The notes: generated from the letters alone by a model not told the origin. A stretch of 64,000 nucleotides of DNA from Microbacterium dextranolyticum (GCF_016907295.1 NZ_JAFBBR010000001.1:1736001-1800000), one strand, 5' to 3'; shown: positions 28,273 through 40,573, counted from the first letter of the stretch. Made by a program: numbers and translations.

Positions 28273-29877
28273 TCACGACTCGGTGATCTCGATCTGGCGG
28301 AACAGGTCGGCGCCGACGGCGTCGCGCATGTCGTCGAGAATCGCGTCGGGCACGGGCTGGTCGACGGTGAGCACCGAGAGGGCCCGACCGCTCGCATCGG
28401 GCTGGGCGACGAACAGGCCCGCGATGTTGATGCCGGCTTCGCCGAGCTTCTGGCCGTAGATCGCGACGATGCCGGGACGATCGGCGTAGCGCATCACGAC
28501 GTGGTGCTGCTCGATGGGCACCTCGATCTCGTAGCCGTTGATCCCGACGATCTTCGGCACCATGCGCGTACCGGCGAGCGTGCCGGCGACGGTGAGCACC
28601 GAGCCGTCGGACAGCGTGCCGCGCAGGATCGTGATGTTGCGGTACAGGGGGCTGTCGGCCTCGACGATCAGGCGGGTCTCGATGCCGCGCTGCTCGGCGA
28701 ACAGCGGCGCGTTGACGTACGAGACGTTCTCGCTGACGATCTTCGTGAAGATGCCCTTGAGCGCAGCCAGGCGGTAGACGCTCACATCGTAGGCCGCGAG
28801 CTCGCCCCGCACCTCGATGTCGAGGCTCGTCAGCGCACTGGCGGCAAGCCCCGAGAACACCTGACCCAGCTGCTCGACCAGCGCGATGCCGGGGCGCACG
28901 AACGGGTCGATGACTCCCCCGGCCACGTTGACGGCGTCGGGGACGAGGTCGCCCTCGAGGGCGAGCTTGACGGAGCGCGCGACGGAGATGCCGGCCTTCT
29001 CCTGCGCCTCGTCGGTGGAGGCCCCCAGGTGAGGGGTGACCACGACGTTCGGCAGCGAGAGCAGCGGGAAGGCGGTGCCGTCCTCCTTCGGCGGCTCGGA
29101 GGTGAACACGTCGAGTCCGGCGCCCGCGATCTCACCGGTGGTGAGTGCCGTGTACAGCGCAGACTCGTCGATCAGCCCGCCACGCGCGACGTTGACGACG
29201 TAGGCCGTCGGCTTCATCAGCGCGAACTGCTCGGTTCCGATCATGCCGGTGGTCTCGGGCGTCTTCGGCATGTGGATCGTGACGAAGTCGCTCTGCGCCA
29301 GCAGCTCTTCGAGGCTCAGCAGGGTCACGCCGAGCTGCTGGGCGCGCGTGGGCGTGACGTACGGGTCGTACGCCACGACCGTGACGCCGAAGCCCTGCAG
29401 ACGCGCGGCGATGAGAGCGCCGATCCGACCGAGGCCGACGATGCCCACCGTCTTCTCGAACAGCTCGGTGCCGGTGAACGAGCTGCGCTTCCACGCGCCG
29501 GATGCCAGCGACGCATGCGCAGCCGGGATGTGGCGCGCGAGGCTGAGGATGTGGCCGACGGTGAGCTCCGCGGCGGAGATGATGTTCGAGGTCGGCGCGT
29601 TCACGACCATCACACCTGCGGCCGTCGCCGCCTTGATGTCGACGTTGTCGAGGCCGACACCGGCGCGCGCGATGACCTTCAGACGGGATGCCGCGGCGAT
29701 GGCCTCGGCATCCACCTTCGTCGCCGAGCGGATGAGGATCGCGTCGACGTCGGCGATCGCCGGCAGCAGGGCCGAGCGGTCCGCTCCGTCGACGGTACGG
29801 ATCTCGAAATCGGGCCCGAGGGCATCGATCGTGGCGGGAGAGAGTTCTTCGGCGATGAGGACGACAGGCTTGGACAC
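28273..29877 (-). CDS. serA: D-3-phosphoglycerate dehydrogenase
   Basis: 534 residues, the long type I form. The order is substrate-binding half, NAD-binding domain (GIVGLGRIGALIA), the actinobacterial intervening (ASB) domain, and a C-terminal ACT domain (HHVVMRYADRPGIVAIYGQ). It starts serine synthesis by oxidising 3-phosphoglycerate and is usually inhibited by serine through the ACT domain. GTG start at 29877; the frame further upstream has no start signal. Confidence 0.95.
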   Translation of the reverse strand: MSKPVVLIAEELSPATIDALGPDFEIRTVDGADRSALLPAIADVDAILIRSATKVDAEAIAAASRLKVIARAGVGLDNVDIKAATAAGVMVVNAPTSNIISAAELTVGHILSLARHIPAAHASLASGAWKRSSFTGTELFEKTVGIVGLGRIGALIAARLQGFGVTVVAYDPYVTPTRAQQLGVTLLSLEELLAQSDFVTIHMPKTPETTGMIGTEQFALMKPTAYVVNVARGGLIDESALYTALTTGEIAGAGLDVFTSEPPKEDGTAFPLLSLPNVVVTPHLGASTDEAQEKAGISVARSVKLALEGDLVPDAVNVAGGVIDPFVRPGIALVEQLGQVFSGLAASALTSLDIEVRGELAAYDVSVYRLAALKGIFTKIVSENVSYVNAPLFAEQRGIETRLIVEADSPLYRNITILRGTLSDGSVLTVAGTLAGTRMVPKIVGINGYEIEVPIEQHHVVMRYADRPGIVAIYGQKLGEAGINIAGLFVAQPDASGRALSVLTVDQPVPDAILDDMRDAVGADLFRQIEITES

Positions 29878-30052
29878 AGCGACTGACCTTCGGAGCTTCG
29901 CGCACGCGCGGGATGGATGGGATGCCGCGCCGCGGACCACCTGGCGGCGCCGGGTCGTGGCACGAGTCAGCCTAGTGGCCACGGACCGAGGGCCCCGACC
30001 GTGTGACGCCGGAACTATCGCTGCGTCAGGGCGTGCCGGGGCGTGGCGGGGC

Positions 30053-30412
30053 TCAGCCGAGCATGGACGCGCCCGCGGTGGCGCTGTAGGCCAGGATGTT
30101 CAGCCAGAAGACGGCGACGACCGCCAGGCCCGTCAGCAGCGTCAGGGCGAACTCCCCCCACACACGGCGCCAGCCGATCGCGAAGGCGGCACCGAAGGCG
30201 ACCAGCGGGAACACGACGGCAAGCAGCAGCACGAACCAGCCGTACCCGTTCAACGTCAGCGTTCCACTGGCCTGCGACACGAGGAACGAGACGGCATTCC
30301 ACACGAAGTACGCGTAGAACAGGCCGAACACGACCGAGATCGCCACGATCGCCCAGGTGGGAGTGCGCGGCGCAACCGAGGGCCGCGCCTCCTTCCTCGC
30401 CGCGCGGTTCAC
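30053..30412 (-). CDS. Small multi-helix membrane protein
   Basis: 119 residues with three hydrophobic segments (about residues 20-45, 58-80 and 92-115). The GTG overlaps the stop of the preceding gene (GTGA), so both belong to one unit. Found in actinobacteria beside serine and branched-chain genes; function unknown. Confidence 0.7.
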   Translation of the reverse strand: MNRAARKEARPSVAPRTPTWAIVAISVVFGLFYAYFVWNAVSFLVSQASGTLTLNGYGWFVLLLAVVFPLVAFGAAFAIGWRRVWGEFALTLLTGLAVVAVFWLNILAYSATAGASMLG

Positions 30413-30936
30413 GAGGCCACCGACCCGACGGCGCCGACCATGATGAACGGCCACGGCACGAGCAAAGCGAATCCGGCGACCAACGCGGTCACCCGGATCC
30501 AGGTCTTCGACGTGCGCGTGAGCACCAGCGCCGTCGTGAACCACAGGGCCGGGGCGGCGACGGCGAGCCAGAACGCGGCACGGTAGCCGATCGGGCTCAC
30601 GAGGAAGTCGGCGGTGCCCTGCAGGCGCAGGCCGCCCACGATCCACCCGATCGTGTAGAGCAGGGCGACACCGGAGACGACACCGAGCAGCACCAGCATG
30701 GTGTTCGACAGCGGAGCACGATCCCCGGGCATGACCACCGTGCCGTCGGCGTCGATCCGCCCGACCTGGTCGCTGCCCCGCCCGAGCGGCGTGAAGCCGT
30801 CCGGCAGTGCGAGCGGCTCCGCGTCGGTGCCGTCGTGCTCGCGTGCGCGGGCGGGAGTCGAGGCCGAGCCGACATCGAGTGTCGGGTCGTCGTCGCCTCC
30901 CCAGTGCAGGGCGTCGTCGTCGCGTCCGGTGGTCAC
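30409..30936 (-). CDS. Actinobacterial membrane protein of unknown function
   Basis: 175 residues from GTG. An acidic N-terminal stretch of about 65 residues (ending DADGTVVMPGDRAPLSN) precedes three membrane helices. Coupled to the next gene by GTGA. Function unknown. Confidence 0.7.
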   Translation of the reverse strand: MTTGRDDDALHWGGDDDPTLDVGSASTPARAREHDGTDAEPLALPDGFTPLGRGSDQVGRIDADGTVVMPGDRAPLSNTMLVLLGVVSGVALLYTIGWIVGGLRLQGTADFLVSPIGYRAAFWLAVAAPALWFTTALVLTRTSKTWIRVTALVAGFALLVPWPFIMVGAVGSVAS

Positions 30937-31016
30937 GGATTCAGCGTAGCCGCCTCGCGCCCGCCGGCACCGTCCGACGCTGCATCCACGCGCGGACGCC
31001 GTGAACGGATGCCGAA

Positions 31017-31046
31017 AGCCCGGCCCCTCTGTGGAGGGACCGGGCT
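31017..31046. terminator. Terminator downstream of ilvC
   Basis: Stem of AGCCCGG and CCCTC pairing with GAGGG and CCGGGCT around a TGTG loop, about 115 bp beyond the ilvC stop and also facing the gene ending at 30409. Confidence 0.7.
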
Positions 31047-31117
31047 CGCTGGCTCTCTCAAGCCTGCTCGGTGGGTGTGCCGAGAGTCTGTGCACGACGG
31101 TGCGCGGCGGTGCCGCT

Positions 31118-32204
<1,087 letters not shown>

Positions 32205-32221
32205 CTAGTGGTTCGAAAAGA

Positions 32222-32731
32222 TCAGCCGCGCAGGACGCGCTCGGTGATGGATTTGCCGCCGCGACCGATCGCGACCATGCCGGACTGTGCGAGCTCCTTG
32301 ATGCCGAACGGCTCCAAAGCCCGCAGCAGCGCATCGACCTTCGGCCGATCGCCGGTCACCTCGACGACGAGGGCGTCGGTCGCGTAGTCGACGACCGAGG
32401 CGCGGAACAGGTTCACGACCTCGAGGACGTTCGATCGGGTCTGGTTGTCGGCGCGCACCTTGATCAGCACGTGCTCGCGCTGCACCGACGCCGACTGCTC
32501 GAGCTCGACGATCTTGATGACGTTCACGAGCTTGTTCAGCTGCTTGGTGACCTGCTCGAGCGGCAGGCCCTCGACATCGACCACGACGGTGATGCGCGAC
32601 AGCCCCGGGACCTCGGTGACGCCCACCGCGAGGGACTCGATGTTGAAGCCGCGACGTGCGAAGAGTCCGGCGACCCGGGTCAACAGACCCGGCTTGTCCT
32701 CCACGAGAAGGCTCAGGACGTGCTTGCTCAT
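32222..32731 (-). CDS. ilvN: Acetolactate synthase small (regulatory) subunit
   Basis: 169 residues. The first 80 form an ACT domain (HVLSLLVEDKPGLLTRVAGLF) that binds valine; the C-terminal domain (EVTGDRPKVDALLRALEPFGI) completes the regulatory subunit. It follows ilvB by two bases, giving balanced expression of the two subunits. Confidence 0.95.
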   Translation of the reverse strand: MSKHVLSLLVEDKPGLLTRVAGLFARRGFNIESLAVGVTEVPGLSRITVVVDVEGLPLEQVTKQLNKLVNVIKIVELEQSASVQREHVLIKVRADNQTRSNVLEVVNLFRASVVDYATDALVVEVTGDRPKVDALLRALEPFGIKELAQSGMVAIGRGGKSITERVLRG

Positions 32732-32733
32732 GA

Positions 32734-34542
32734 TCAGTCCTCCCCGTCGAAGCTCGGCGCGTGGTCTCGGGCGTACTGGACGTAGCTGTTGCTGACGCCC
32801 TGCGGCACCATCGGCCAGACCATCGCATCGGCCGAGACGACGAAATCGATCACGACCGGACGGTCGTTGGTCTCCAGCGCGAGCGTGATCGCCGCGTCGA
32901 CCTCTTCCGGCTTCTCGACGCGGATGCCGAGGCATCCGTATGCCTCCGCGAGCTTCACGAAGTCGGGGACGCGGATCGTGCCGTGGCCCGTGTTCAGGTC
33001 GGTGTTCGAGTGGCGCCCGGCGAAGAACAGGGTCTGCCACTGGCGGACCATGCCGAGGCTCGAGTTGTTGATGATGGCGACCTTGATCGGGATGTTGTTG
33101 ATGACGCAGGTCGCGAGCTCCTGGTTGGTCATCTGGAAGCATCCGTCGCCGTCGATCGCCCACACCACACGGTCCGGCTCGGCGACCTTCGCCCCCATCG
33201 CGGCGGGCACGGAATACCCCATCGTGCCGGCACCGCCCGAGTTCAACCACGCGTTCGGTCGCTCGTAGCTGATGAACTGCGCCGCCCACATCTGGTGCTG
33301 TCCGACGCCCGCGGCGTAGACGCCTTCGGGACCGGTGAGCTCACCGATGCGCTGGATGACGTGCTGCGGCGCGAGCAGGCCGTCTTCGGGCTCGGCGTAT
33401 CCCAGCGGGAACTCCTGACGCAGACCGTCGAGGTACGACCACCATTCCGAGATGTCGGGGGCGTGGTCGGCACGTGCCGACTGGAACGCGGCGTCAAGGT
33501 CGACGAGGACCTCCTTCAGATCGCCCACGATCGGCACGTCGGCCATGCGGATCTTCGAGATCTCGGCCGGATCGATGTCGACGTGCACGACCTGGGCGTG
33601 CGGGGCGAACAGCTCCGCCTTGCCGGTCACACGATCGTCGAACCGCGCGCCGAGCGCGACGATCAGGTCGGCTTCCTGCAGCGCGAGGACGGCGGGAACC
33701 GTGCCGTGCATACCGGGCATGCCGAGGTGCTGCGGGTGCGAGTCGGGGAACGCGCCGCGCGCCATCAGCGTCGTGACGACAGGTGCACCGGTCGCCTCGG
33801 CGAAGACGCGAAGCTCCGGCGCCGCGCCGGCACGGATGACGCCGCCGCCGACGTACAGCACGGGCTTCGCGGCGGAAGCGATCAGCTGGGCCGCCGCCTG
33901 GATCTGCTTGCCGTGCGCCTTCGTGACGGGGCGGTAGCCCGGCAGGTCGATCTTCGGGGGCCACACGAAGGGCGCGGATGCCTGCTGCGCATCCTTCGTG
34001 ATGTCGACCAGAACCGGGCCGGGGCGACCCGTCGTGGCGATCTCGAAGGCGGCCGCGATCGCGCCCGGGATGTCCTCCGCGCGCTTCACGAGGAACGAGT
34101 GCTTCGTGATCGGCATGGTGATGCCGACGATGTCCGCCTCCTGGAACGCGTCGGTGCCCATGAGGTGGCTGAACACCTGACCCGTGATGCACACGAGCGG
34201 AACCGAGTCCATGTAGGCGTCGGCGATCGCCGTGACGAGGTTGGTGGCGCCCGGTCCGGAGGTCGCGATGGCGACGCCGGGTCGACCGGATGCCGCGGCG
34301 TAGCCTTCGGCGGCGTGGCCGGCGCCCTGTTCGTGGCGGACGAGGATGTGGCGGACCTTCTCGTCGTCCATGAGCGGGTCGTAGACCGGCATGATCGCGC
34401 CGCCGGGCAGGCCGAAGACGTCGGTGACGCCGAGCATGTCCAGCGAGCGCACCACGGCCTGAGCGCCGGTGATCGTGGGAGTGGACGCGGATGCGCCCCG
34501 AGCGGGCGGCCGGGGCACGGCCGCAGCAGTGTCGAATGACAT
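32734..34542 (-). CDS. ilvB: Acetolactate synthase large (catalytic) subunit
   Basis: 602 residues, ThDP-dependent. [14 protein letters not shown] carries the catalytic glutamate region, [14 protein letters not shown] with the later Asn-Asn is the ThDP/Mg site, and GDLKEVL and FAD segments lie between. It condenses pyruvate to acetolactate (or with 2-oxobutyrate). The ATG at 34542 (MSFDTAAAV) is preferred to the longer frame, which lacks a start signal. Confidence 0.97.
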   Translation of the reverse strand: MSFDTAAAVPRPPARGASASTPTITGAQAVVRSLDMLGVTDVFGLPGGAIMPVYDPLMDDEKVRHILVRHEQGAGHAAEGYAAASGRPGVAIATSGPGATNLVTAIADAYMDSVPLVCITGQVFSHLMGTDAFQEADIVGITMPITKHSFLVKRAEDIPGAIAAAFEIATTGRPGPVLVDITKDAQQASAPFVWPPKIDLPGYRPVTKAHGKQIQAAAQLIASAAKPVLYVGGGVIRAGAAPELRVFAEATGAPVVTTLMARGAFPDSHPQHLGMPGMHGTVPAVLALQEADLIVALGARFDDRVTGKAELFAPHAQVVHVDIDPAEISKIRMADVPIVGDLKEVLVDLDAAFQSARADHAPDISEWWSYLDGLRQEFPLGYAEPEDGLLAPQHVIQRIGELTGPEGVYAAGVGQHQMWAAQFISYERPNAWLNSGGAGTMGYSVPAAMGAKVAEPDRVVWAIDGDGCFQMTNQELATCVINNIPIKVAIINNSSLGMVRQWQTLFFAGRHSNTDLNTGHGTIRVPDFVKLAEAYGCLGIRVEKPEEVDAAITLALETNDRPVVIDFVVSADAMVWPMVPQGVSNSYVQYARDHAPSFDGED

Positions 34543-34579
34543 GAGTGGAACCTCGAGTGATGGAGTACGGAAGCGGAGC

Positions 34580-36319
34580 CTAGCCCGTCGTCGCGCCCTC
34601 AGCGGCGGAGCGCACGAGCTTCGAGTATTTGGCCAGAACGCCACGGGTATAGCGCGGGGGAAGAGGCTCCCAGCCGTCGCGGCGGGAGTTCAGCTCAGCC
34701 TCGTCGACGAGTAGGTCGAGGGTGCGAGCCGCGATATCGACCCGTATCAGATCACCATCGCGCACGAAGGCGATGGGACCAGCGTCCACCGCTTCGGGTG
34801 CTATGTGGCCGATGCACAGGCCGGTTGTGCCGCCTGAGAATCGTCCGTCCGTCAAGAGTAGTACATCTTTTCCGAGCCCTGCGCCCTTGATGGCGGCCGT
34901 GATCGCGAGCATCTCGCGCATGCCCGGGCCGCCCTTGGGACCCTCGTAGCGGATGACGACGACGCTGCCCGCCTCGACCTCACCAGCCTCCAGCGCGTCC
35001 ATGGCGGCGCGCTCGCGCTCGAACACACGCGCGGGTCCTTCGAACACGGCCGCGTCGAATCCGGCCGTCTTGACGACCGCGCCCTCGGGCGCGAGCGAGC
35101 CGTGCAGGATCGTGATCCCGCCGGTCGCGTGGATCGGGTCGTCGAACGAGTGGATGACGGTGCCGTCGATGGGGTCGGGGTTCAGCGCCTCGAGGTTCTC
35201 GGCGAGCGTCTTTCCGGTGACCGTGAGCGCGTCGCCATGGAGGAGGCCCTCGTCGAGCATCGCCTTCATGATGACGGGGATGCCGCCGTGCCGGTCGACG
35301 TCGTTCATGACGTACTTTCCGAACGGCTTCATGTCGGCGACGTGCGGGACCCTGTCGCCGATGCGGTTGAAGTCCTTGAGCGTCAGCTCGACCTCCGCCT
35401 CTCGGGCGATCGCGAGCAGGTGCAGCACGACGTTCGTCGACCCGCCGAGTGCCATCGCCAGCGCGATGGCGTTCTCGAAGGCATCCCGCGTGAGGATGTC
35501 GCGGGTCGTGATGCCCTGACGCAGCAGGTTCACCACCGCTTCGCCGGAGCGGTGCGCGAAGTAGTCGCGGCGGCGATCGGCCGACGGCGGAGCCGCGGAA
35601 CCGGGGAGGGAGAGGCCGAGCGCCTCGGCCACCGAGGCCATCGTGTTGGCCGTGTACATGCCGCCGCAGGCGCCCTCGCCGGGAGCGATCGCGCATTCGA
35701 TGCGCTTCAGGTCGGCCTCGCTCATCTTGCCCGCGAGACACGCGCCCACCGCCTCGAACGAATCGATGATCGTGACGTCCTTCTCGGTGCCGTCGGAGAG
35801 CTTCACCCAGCCGGGGGCGATCGAGCCCGCGTAGAGGAAGACGCTCGACAGGTCGAGTCGCGCAGAGGCCATGAGCATGCCGGGAATGGACTTGTCGCAG
35901 CCGGCGAGGAGCACGGTGCCGTCGAGCCGCTCGGCCATGACCACGGTCTCGACGGAGTCGGCGATCACCTCGCGCGACACGAGCGAGAAGTGCATGCCCT
36001 CGTGCCCCATCGAGATGCCGTCGGAGACCGAGATCGTCCCGAACTGCAGCGGGTATCCGCCGCCGGCGTGCACGCCCTCCTTCGCGCCCTGCGCGAGCCG
36101 GTCGAGGCTCAGGTTGCACGGGGTGATCTCGTTCCAGCTCGACGCGATGCCGATCTGAGGCTTGTCCCAATCCTCGTCGCCCATGCCGACGGCGCGGAGC
36201 ATGCCGCGAGACGTCGTCGCCTCGATGCCGTCGGTGACGGCACGACTGCGTGGCTTGATGTCGACCTGGGGAGCGTTGTTCGTCGCGTTCACGGGCGACG
36301 GGTCCGTTGCGTCCGGCAT
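34580..36319 (-). CDS. ilvD: Dihydroxy-acid dehydratase
   Basis: 579 residues. [12 protein letters not shown] and [15 protein letters not shown] hold the iron-sulfur cysteines; the C-terminal part has [15 protein letters not shown]. It dehydrates dihydroxy-acids to the keto acids of valine and isoleucine synthesis. First gene of the ilvD-ilvB-ilvN-ilvC run, 37 bp ahead of ilvB. Confidence 0.97.
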   Translation of the reverse strand: MPDATDPSPVNATNNAPQVDIKPRSRAVTDGIEATTSRGMLRAVGMGDEDWDKPQIGIASSWNEITPCNLSLDRLAQGAKEGVHAGGGYPLQFGTISVSDGISMGHEGMHFSLVSREVIADSVETVVMAERLDGTVLLAGCDKSIPGMLMASARLDLSSVFLYAGSIAPGWVKLSDGTEKDVTIIDSFEAVGACLAGKMSEADLKRIECAIAPGEGACGGMYTANTMASVAEALGLSLPGSAAPPSADRRRDYFAHRSGEAVVNLLRQGITTRDILTRDAFENAIALAMALGGSTNVVLHLLAIAREAEVELTLKDFNRIGDRVPHVADMKPFGKYVMNDVDRHGGIPVIMKAMLDEGLLHGDALTVTGKTLAENLEALNPDPIDGTVIHSFDDPIHATGGITILHGSLAPEGAVVKTAGFDAAVFEGPARVFERERAAMDALEAGEVEAGSVVVIRYEGPKGGPGMREMLAITAAIKGAGLGKDVLLLTDGRFSGGTTGLCIGHIAPEAVDAGPIAFVRDGDLIRVDIAARTLDLLVDEAELNSRRDGWEPLPPRYTRGVLAKYSKLVRSAAEGATTG

Positions 36320-36328
36320 CCTCGAAGT

Positions 36329-37102
36329 CTATTCCCGTGCCTGGCCGCGGGCTTGTGCGAGACGCACAAGCATCTCCGCGAGCTCTGGGATGTCGTCGAC
36401 ACGCACGTCCGCCGCCGTCTCCCCCGCTCCCACGCGCACGCCGACGTCGTCCGTGCCGAGCGCGCGCAACGCGTCTTCATCGGTGATGTCGTCACCGGCG
36501 AAGAGCACCGCCGAGGCATCCGTGGCCTGTCGCAGCCATGCCACGGCGTCGTCCTTTCCGATGTCGCGGAAGGCGTACTCGACGATGTCGTGCCCGGTGC
36601 GACGTCGCCAGCCCGGCGCCCGCGTCGCGACGAGGTCGTCGATCCTCGCGTGCAGGTCGCCCCGGAGCGGTGGTGCGACTGTGCGCGTCGGCACCGCGAA
36701 ACCGAAGGTCTTCGGCTCGATCCATGCGCCGGGGACGCTCGCGGCGATGGACTCCGCCCGCGCACGGAGCTCGTCTCGCACGGTGCGCTCCTGCAGGGTC
36801 GGCTCCTCGGGAGACGCACCATCGGGTGTCCATCTCTCGGCGCCGTGCGATCCGGCGAGCAGGACGTCGGAGTCGTCCTCGTGCTCGGCGATCACGCGCA
36901 GGTCGTGCAGGCTGCGCCCCGAGACGAGCGCGACCGTGGTTCCGGGGGCCTGCCGCAGCGCGTCGAAGGCGACGCGCGCTCGCGGGTGCATCCGTGCCTG
37001 CATCGGGTCGTCGATGAGCGTCGACATGGTGCCGTCGAAATCGAGGGCGACGAGCAGGCGCGGGGCATCGGCGAGGCGCGTGATCGCGTCGTCGGGGATC
37101 AT
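36329..37102 (-). CDS. otsB: Trehalose-6-phosphate phosphatase
   Basis: 257 residues, HAD fold. ALDFDGTMSTL has the nucleophile Asp and general-acid Asp; SGRSLHDL and GDDITDEDALR are the later HAD motifs. It removes phosphate from trehalose-6-phosphate made by OtsA, whose gene overlaps its start by four bases (ATGA), so the pair is coupled. Confidence 0.93.
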   Translation of the reverse strand: MIPDDAITRLADAPRLLVALDFDGTMSTLIDDPMQARMHPRARVAFDALRQAPGTTVALVSGRSLHDLRVIAEHEDDSDVLLAGSHGAERWTPDGASPEEPTLQERTVRDELRARAESIAASVPGAWIEPKTFGFAVPTRTVAPPLRGDLHARIDDLVATRAPGWRRRTGHDIVEYAFRDIGKDDAVAWLRQATDASAVLFAGDDITDEDALRALGTDDVGVRVGAGETAADVRVDDIPELAEMLVRLAQARGQARE

Positions 37103-38520
37103 CGCGTGACCTCGTCGAGGTCGGTGAGGAACGCCCGCGACCACCGCTCGACGTCATGATCGCGCACGCGGCGGCGAAGGGCGCGCATGCGTCGCCGCCG
37201 TTCGGCGACGGGCATCTCGATCGCGGCGGTGATCGCGTCTTTCAGGCCTTCGATGTCGTGGGGATTGACCCGCACCGCCTGGGTCAGCTCATCGGCCGCC
37301 CCGGTGAACTCGCTCAGCACAAGAACGCCGTCCCCGTCGACGCGGCTGGCCACGTACTCCTTGGCGACGAGGTTCATTCCGTCGCGCAGCGCCGTGACGA
37401 GCATGACGTCCGCGGCGAGGTAGAGGGCCACCATCTCCTCGCGCGGGTAGGAGTGATGCAGGTAGCGGATCGCCGTGTGTCCGACGGTGTCGTAGTCGCC
37501 GTTGATGCGACCCACCGTCAGTTCGATCTCGTCGCGCAACTGCATGTACGCGGCAACACGTTCCCGGCTGGGGCTCGCGACCTGCACGAGTGTGACGCGC
37601 TCGACATCCAGGCGTCCATCGGCGAGGAGCTCGCCGTACGCCTTGAGGCGGTGGCCGATGCCCTTGGTGTAGTCGAGGCGATCGACGCCGAACAGCACGA
37701 CGTCGGGGTCGCCCAGGCTCTCGCGGATCTCCCGCGCACGCTGCTGCACGTCGGGGCGACGCGCGAGCTCGTCGTACACCGATGCATCGATCGAGATCGG
37801 ATACGCCTTCGCGATCGCCGTGCGGACGGAGCCGTCTGCCGTCGGCACTCGGATAGAGCCGGCCTTCGTCTCGAAGCCGAGTCGGCGACGCACCGCGCGG
37901 GCGAAGTTCCCCGCGTCCGCGACGCGCTGGAAGCCGATGACGTCGGCACCGAGGAGGCCCTCCAGCACCTGGGTGCGCCACGGCAACTGCGAGTAGATGC
38001 CGTATGCCGGGAACGGAATGTGGTGGAAGTAGCCGATGATCACATCGGGCCGCAGCTCGCGCAGCATCCGCGGCACGAGCTGGAGCTGATAGTCGTGCAC
38101 CCAGACGGTGGCGTTCTCCGCAGCGACGGATGCCGCGGCGTGCGCGTACCGTTCGTTGACGCGCACGTAGGCCTCCCACCAGTCGCGGTGGTACGCAGGC
38201 GGTGAGATCACGTCGTGGTACAGCGGCCAGATCGTGTCGTTGGAGAAGCCCTCGTAGAACAGCTCGAGATCCTCGGCGGACAGCTCGACGGGGACGAGCT
38301 CCATCCCGTCGAACGAGAAGGGGTCGAGGGCGAGATCGGGCTGTCCGGGCCATCCGACCCACGCCCCTCCCGTGGACTGCAGCACCGGCTCCAATGCTGC
38401 GACGAGACCACCGGGCGACGGGCGCCACTGCTCGTCTTCGGGCGATCTGTCGACCGGCAGTCGGTTGGAGACCACGACCAAATCCGCTGCAGTCGTCGAT
38501 CCGGTGGCGTGCGCGCTCAT
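37099..38520 (-). CDS. otsA: Trehalose-6-phosphate synthase
   Basis: 473 residues, GT20. VSNRLPV start, GWPGQPD, the [17 protein letters not shown] loop and [11 protein letters not shown] are the family signatures for UDP/GDP-glucose and glucose-6-phosphate binding. It makes trehalose-6-phosphate, a stress solute precursor. In an operon with otsB. Confidence 0.95.
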   Translation of the reverse strand: MSAHATGSTTAADLVVVSNRLPVDRSPEDEQWRPSPGGLVAALEPVLQSTGGAWVGWPGQPDLALDPFSFDGMELVPVELSAEDLELFYEGFSNDTIWPLYHDVISPPAYHRDWWEAYVRVNERYAHAAASVAAENATVWVHDYQLQLVPRMLRELRPDVIIGYFHHIPFPAYGIYSQLPWRTQVLEGLLGADVIGFQRVADAGNFARAVRRRLGFETKAGSIRVPTADGSVRTAIAKAYPISIDASVYDELARRPDVQQRAREIRESLGDPDVVLFGVDRLDYTKGIGHRLKAYGELLADGRLDVERVTLVQVASPSRERVAAYMQLRDEIELTVGRINGDYDTVGHTAIRYLHHSYPREEMVALYLAADVMLVTALRDGMNLVAKEYVASRVDGDGVLVLSEFTGAADELTQAVRVNPHDIEGLKDAITAAIEMPVAERRRRMRALRRRVRDHDVERWSRAFLTDLDEVTR

Positions 38521-38563
38521 GCGGTTCCTCTCGGCAGGCGTCCTTCCAGGCTAACGTGGTGCC

Positions 38564-38818
38564 ATGCGCAAGTACCTGTTCGGAACCGGGATCATCTCCG
38601 CCGTGACGAGCGGTCTCACTCTGCTGCGCGGGGCGCGGGGCGACGTCCCCTTCACCTGGCGACAGGCGCTCGCCTGGCTCAGCTGGGGCATCACGCTCGC
38701 GCTGGCGATCGGGACGATCGTGGACACCTACCGCGCGTCCCGCGGGCGATTCGTCGCCACCGACTCCCCGATCTCGGGCGACGAAGAGAAGCTGCTGAAG
38801 CGGCGTCTCTCCCGCTGA
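38564..38818 (+). CDS. Small membrane protein
   Basis: 84 residues with one clear hydrophobic segment (ALAWLSWGITLALAIGTIV) and a weaker one near the N-terminus, then a charged tail. A TAACGT box just ahead of the ATG could be a -10. Divergent from otsA. Function unknown. Confidence 0.6.
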   Translation: MRKYLFGTGIISAVTSGLTLLRGARGDVPFTWRQALAWLSWGITLALAIGTIVDTYRASRGRFVATDSPISGDEEKLLKRRLSR

Positions 38819-38906
38819 GTCCGGCGCGGCGCCGGCCGCGTGGCCACACGTTCTCGCAGCGTGAGGCTGCGCAGCGTTCCTCGCGACCCATTGCATACCT
38901 TGGTTA

Positions 38907-38912
38907 TATACT
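38907..38912 (+). promoter_or_regulatory. -10 box of the MarR-type gene, giving a likely leaderless mRNA
   Basis: TATACT lies six bases ahead of the ATG at 38919, so transcription probably starts at or next to that ATG. The AT-rich sequence around it (38890-38915) is where a MarR operator would lie; I see only a loose symmetry. Confidence 0.55.
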
Positions 38913-38918
38913 GTGGGC

Positions 38919-39350
38919 ATGGAACATGATGACGATCTTCTCCGTCTCGTGGTCGGCGCGCACGCCTTGGCGCGTGTCGCCTCGCTCGAGACGCGCAACG
39001 AGGCCCCCGCGGCGCAATGGCGGACGATCTCGCTGCTGCGCGAGCACGGCCCTCAGCGCATCGGCGACCTCGCGTCGCTGAGCCGCGTGACCCAGCCGGG
39101 CATGACCCGGCTGGTCGCCCAGATGGCCGATGCGGGACTGCTCGAGCGGCAGACCGCGTCGGATGACTCGCGCGCCACCGTCGTGTCGGTCACACCGGCC
39201 GGGCGGGCCGCATTCGACGAATGGATGCGGGTGCTCGGCGCGGCACTCGCCCCGCGCTTCGCGAATCTCGACGACGAGGACTGGGCGACGATCCGACGCG
39301 CCGCCGACATCGTCGCCGAACGCACGCGCGTGGCGGAGGTCGCCCGATGA
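38919..39350 (+). CDS. MarR-family transcriptional regulator
   Basis: 143 residues; winged helix in the middle (GDLASLSRVTQPGMTRLVAQ, then DDSRATVVSVT as the wing). The next gene, an MFS transporter, overlaps it by four bases (ATGA), so it most likely controls its own operon in response to a small phenolic-type or drug ligand. A GTG two codons upstream is a possible alternative start. Confidence 0.88.
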   Translation: MEHDDDLLRLVVGAHALARVASLETRNEAPAAQWRTISLLREHGPQRIGDLASLSRVTQPGMTRLVAQMADAGLLERQTASDDSRATVVSVTPAGRAAFDEWMRVLGAALAPRFANLDDEDWATIRRAADIVAERTRVAEVAR

Positions 39351-40573
39351 GCGGCGCGGCGGGCGTGAACATCTGGCGTCAGCCGGCGCAGGTCTGGGCG
39401 GTCGCGTTCGCCTGTGTGATCGCGTTCATGGGCATCGGCCTGGTCGACCCGATCCTCCCCGCGATCGCGGAGTCGTTGCAGGCCTCGCCGGTCGAGACCG
39501 AGCTGCTCTTCACCAGCTATCTCGTGGTCACGGGCCTGGCGATGCTCTTCACGAGCTGGATCTCGTCGCGCATCGGGACGAAGGCGACGCTGCTCGTGGG
39601 GCTGGGACTCATCGTGGTCTTCGCGCTCCTCTGCGCCCTGTCGGGAAGTGTCGACGCCGTCATCGGCTTCCGCGCCGGGTGGGGCCTCGGCAACGCCCTG
39701 TTCATCTCCACCGCGCTGGCGACGATCGTCGGCGCAGCCTCTGGTGGCTCGGCGGCGGCGATCATCCTCTACGAAGCGGCACTCGGCCTCGGCATCGCCG
39801 TGGGACCGCTGCTGGGCGGGATTCTGGGCGAGATCAGCTGGCGCGGTCCGTTCTTCGGCGTCGTCGGGCTCATGGCGATCGCCTTCATCGCCGTGACGGT
39901 GCTCTTGCGCGGTGCCGACGAGAAGCGCGTACCCGTGCCGCTGTCCGCCCCGTTCCGGGCGCTGCGCCAGCCAGCCCTCGCCGTGCTCGCGGTCGCGGCG
40001 CTCTTCTACAACATCGGGTTCTTCGTGCTGCTCGCCTATTCGCCGTTCCCGCTGAAGTTCGGAGCCATGGGCATTGGTCTGACGTTCTTCGGATGGGGTG
40101 TCGCCCTCGCCGTCACGAGTGTCTGGGTGGCCCCGGTGCTGCTGCGCCGCCTGCCGCGGAGCACCGCCATGATGCTCGTCCTGCCGCTGCTGGCGCTCGA
40201 TCTGTTCGCGGCAGCGATCGTCGTCGGCTCGCCCGCGGCGCTGGTCGCGTGCATCATCGTCGGCGGACTGCTGCTCGGCCTCATGAACACGATCCTCACC
40301 GAGTCGGTGATGGAGGCGACCGATCTTCCGCGCTCCGTGGCATCCTCCGCGTACTCGGCGGTGCGCTTCCTCGGCGGGGCGGCCGCTCCCCCGATCGCGG
40401 CGGCGCTCGCCGCCGCCTTCGGCGCGTCGGTGCCGTTCGTCTTCGCGGGGATCTCGGTGCTGATCTCCGCTCTGACGATCCTCATCGGGCGCGGAGCGCT
40501 CGCCCGCATCGACGGGCACGAGGCGGATGCCGCCGAAGAGGCTGTCGCCGTCCTCATGGGCGACGCGGGCTGA
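39347..40573 (+). CDS. MFS transporter, MarR-linked
   Basis: 408 residues and about twelve membrane helices with ISSRIGTKATLLVG as a motif-A-like loop. Co-translated with the MarR gene. A drug or metabolite exporter by context; substrate unknown. Last intact chromosomal gene before the mobile element. Confidence 0.88.
   Translation: MSGAAGVNIWRQPAQVWAVAFACVIAFMGIGLVDPILPAIAESLQASPVETELLFTSYLVVTGLAMLFTSWISSRIGTKATLLVGLGLIVVFALLCALSGSVDAVIGFRAGWGLGNALFISTALATIVGAASGGSAAAIILYEAALGLGIAVGPLLGGILGEISWRGPFFGVVGLMAIAFIAVTVLLRGADEKRVPVPLSAPFRALRQPALAVLAVAALFYNIGFFVLLAYSPFPLKFGAMGIGLTFFGWGVALAVTSVWVAPVLLRRLPRSTAMMLVLPLLALDLFAAAIVVGSPAALVACIIVGGLLLGLMNTILTESVMEATDLPRSVASSAYSAVRFLGGAAAPPIAAALAAAFGASVPFVFAGISVLISALTILIGRGALARIDGHEADAAEEAVAVLMGDAG

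Noticed and set aside
35102..37159. 685-residue + strand frame over ilvD and otsB
   Set aside because: It is the antisense shadow of two clear enzymes, produced by high GC content.
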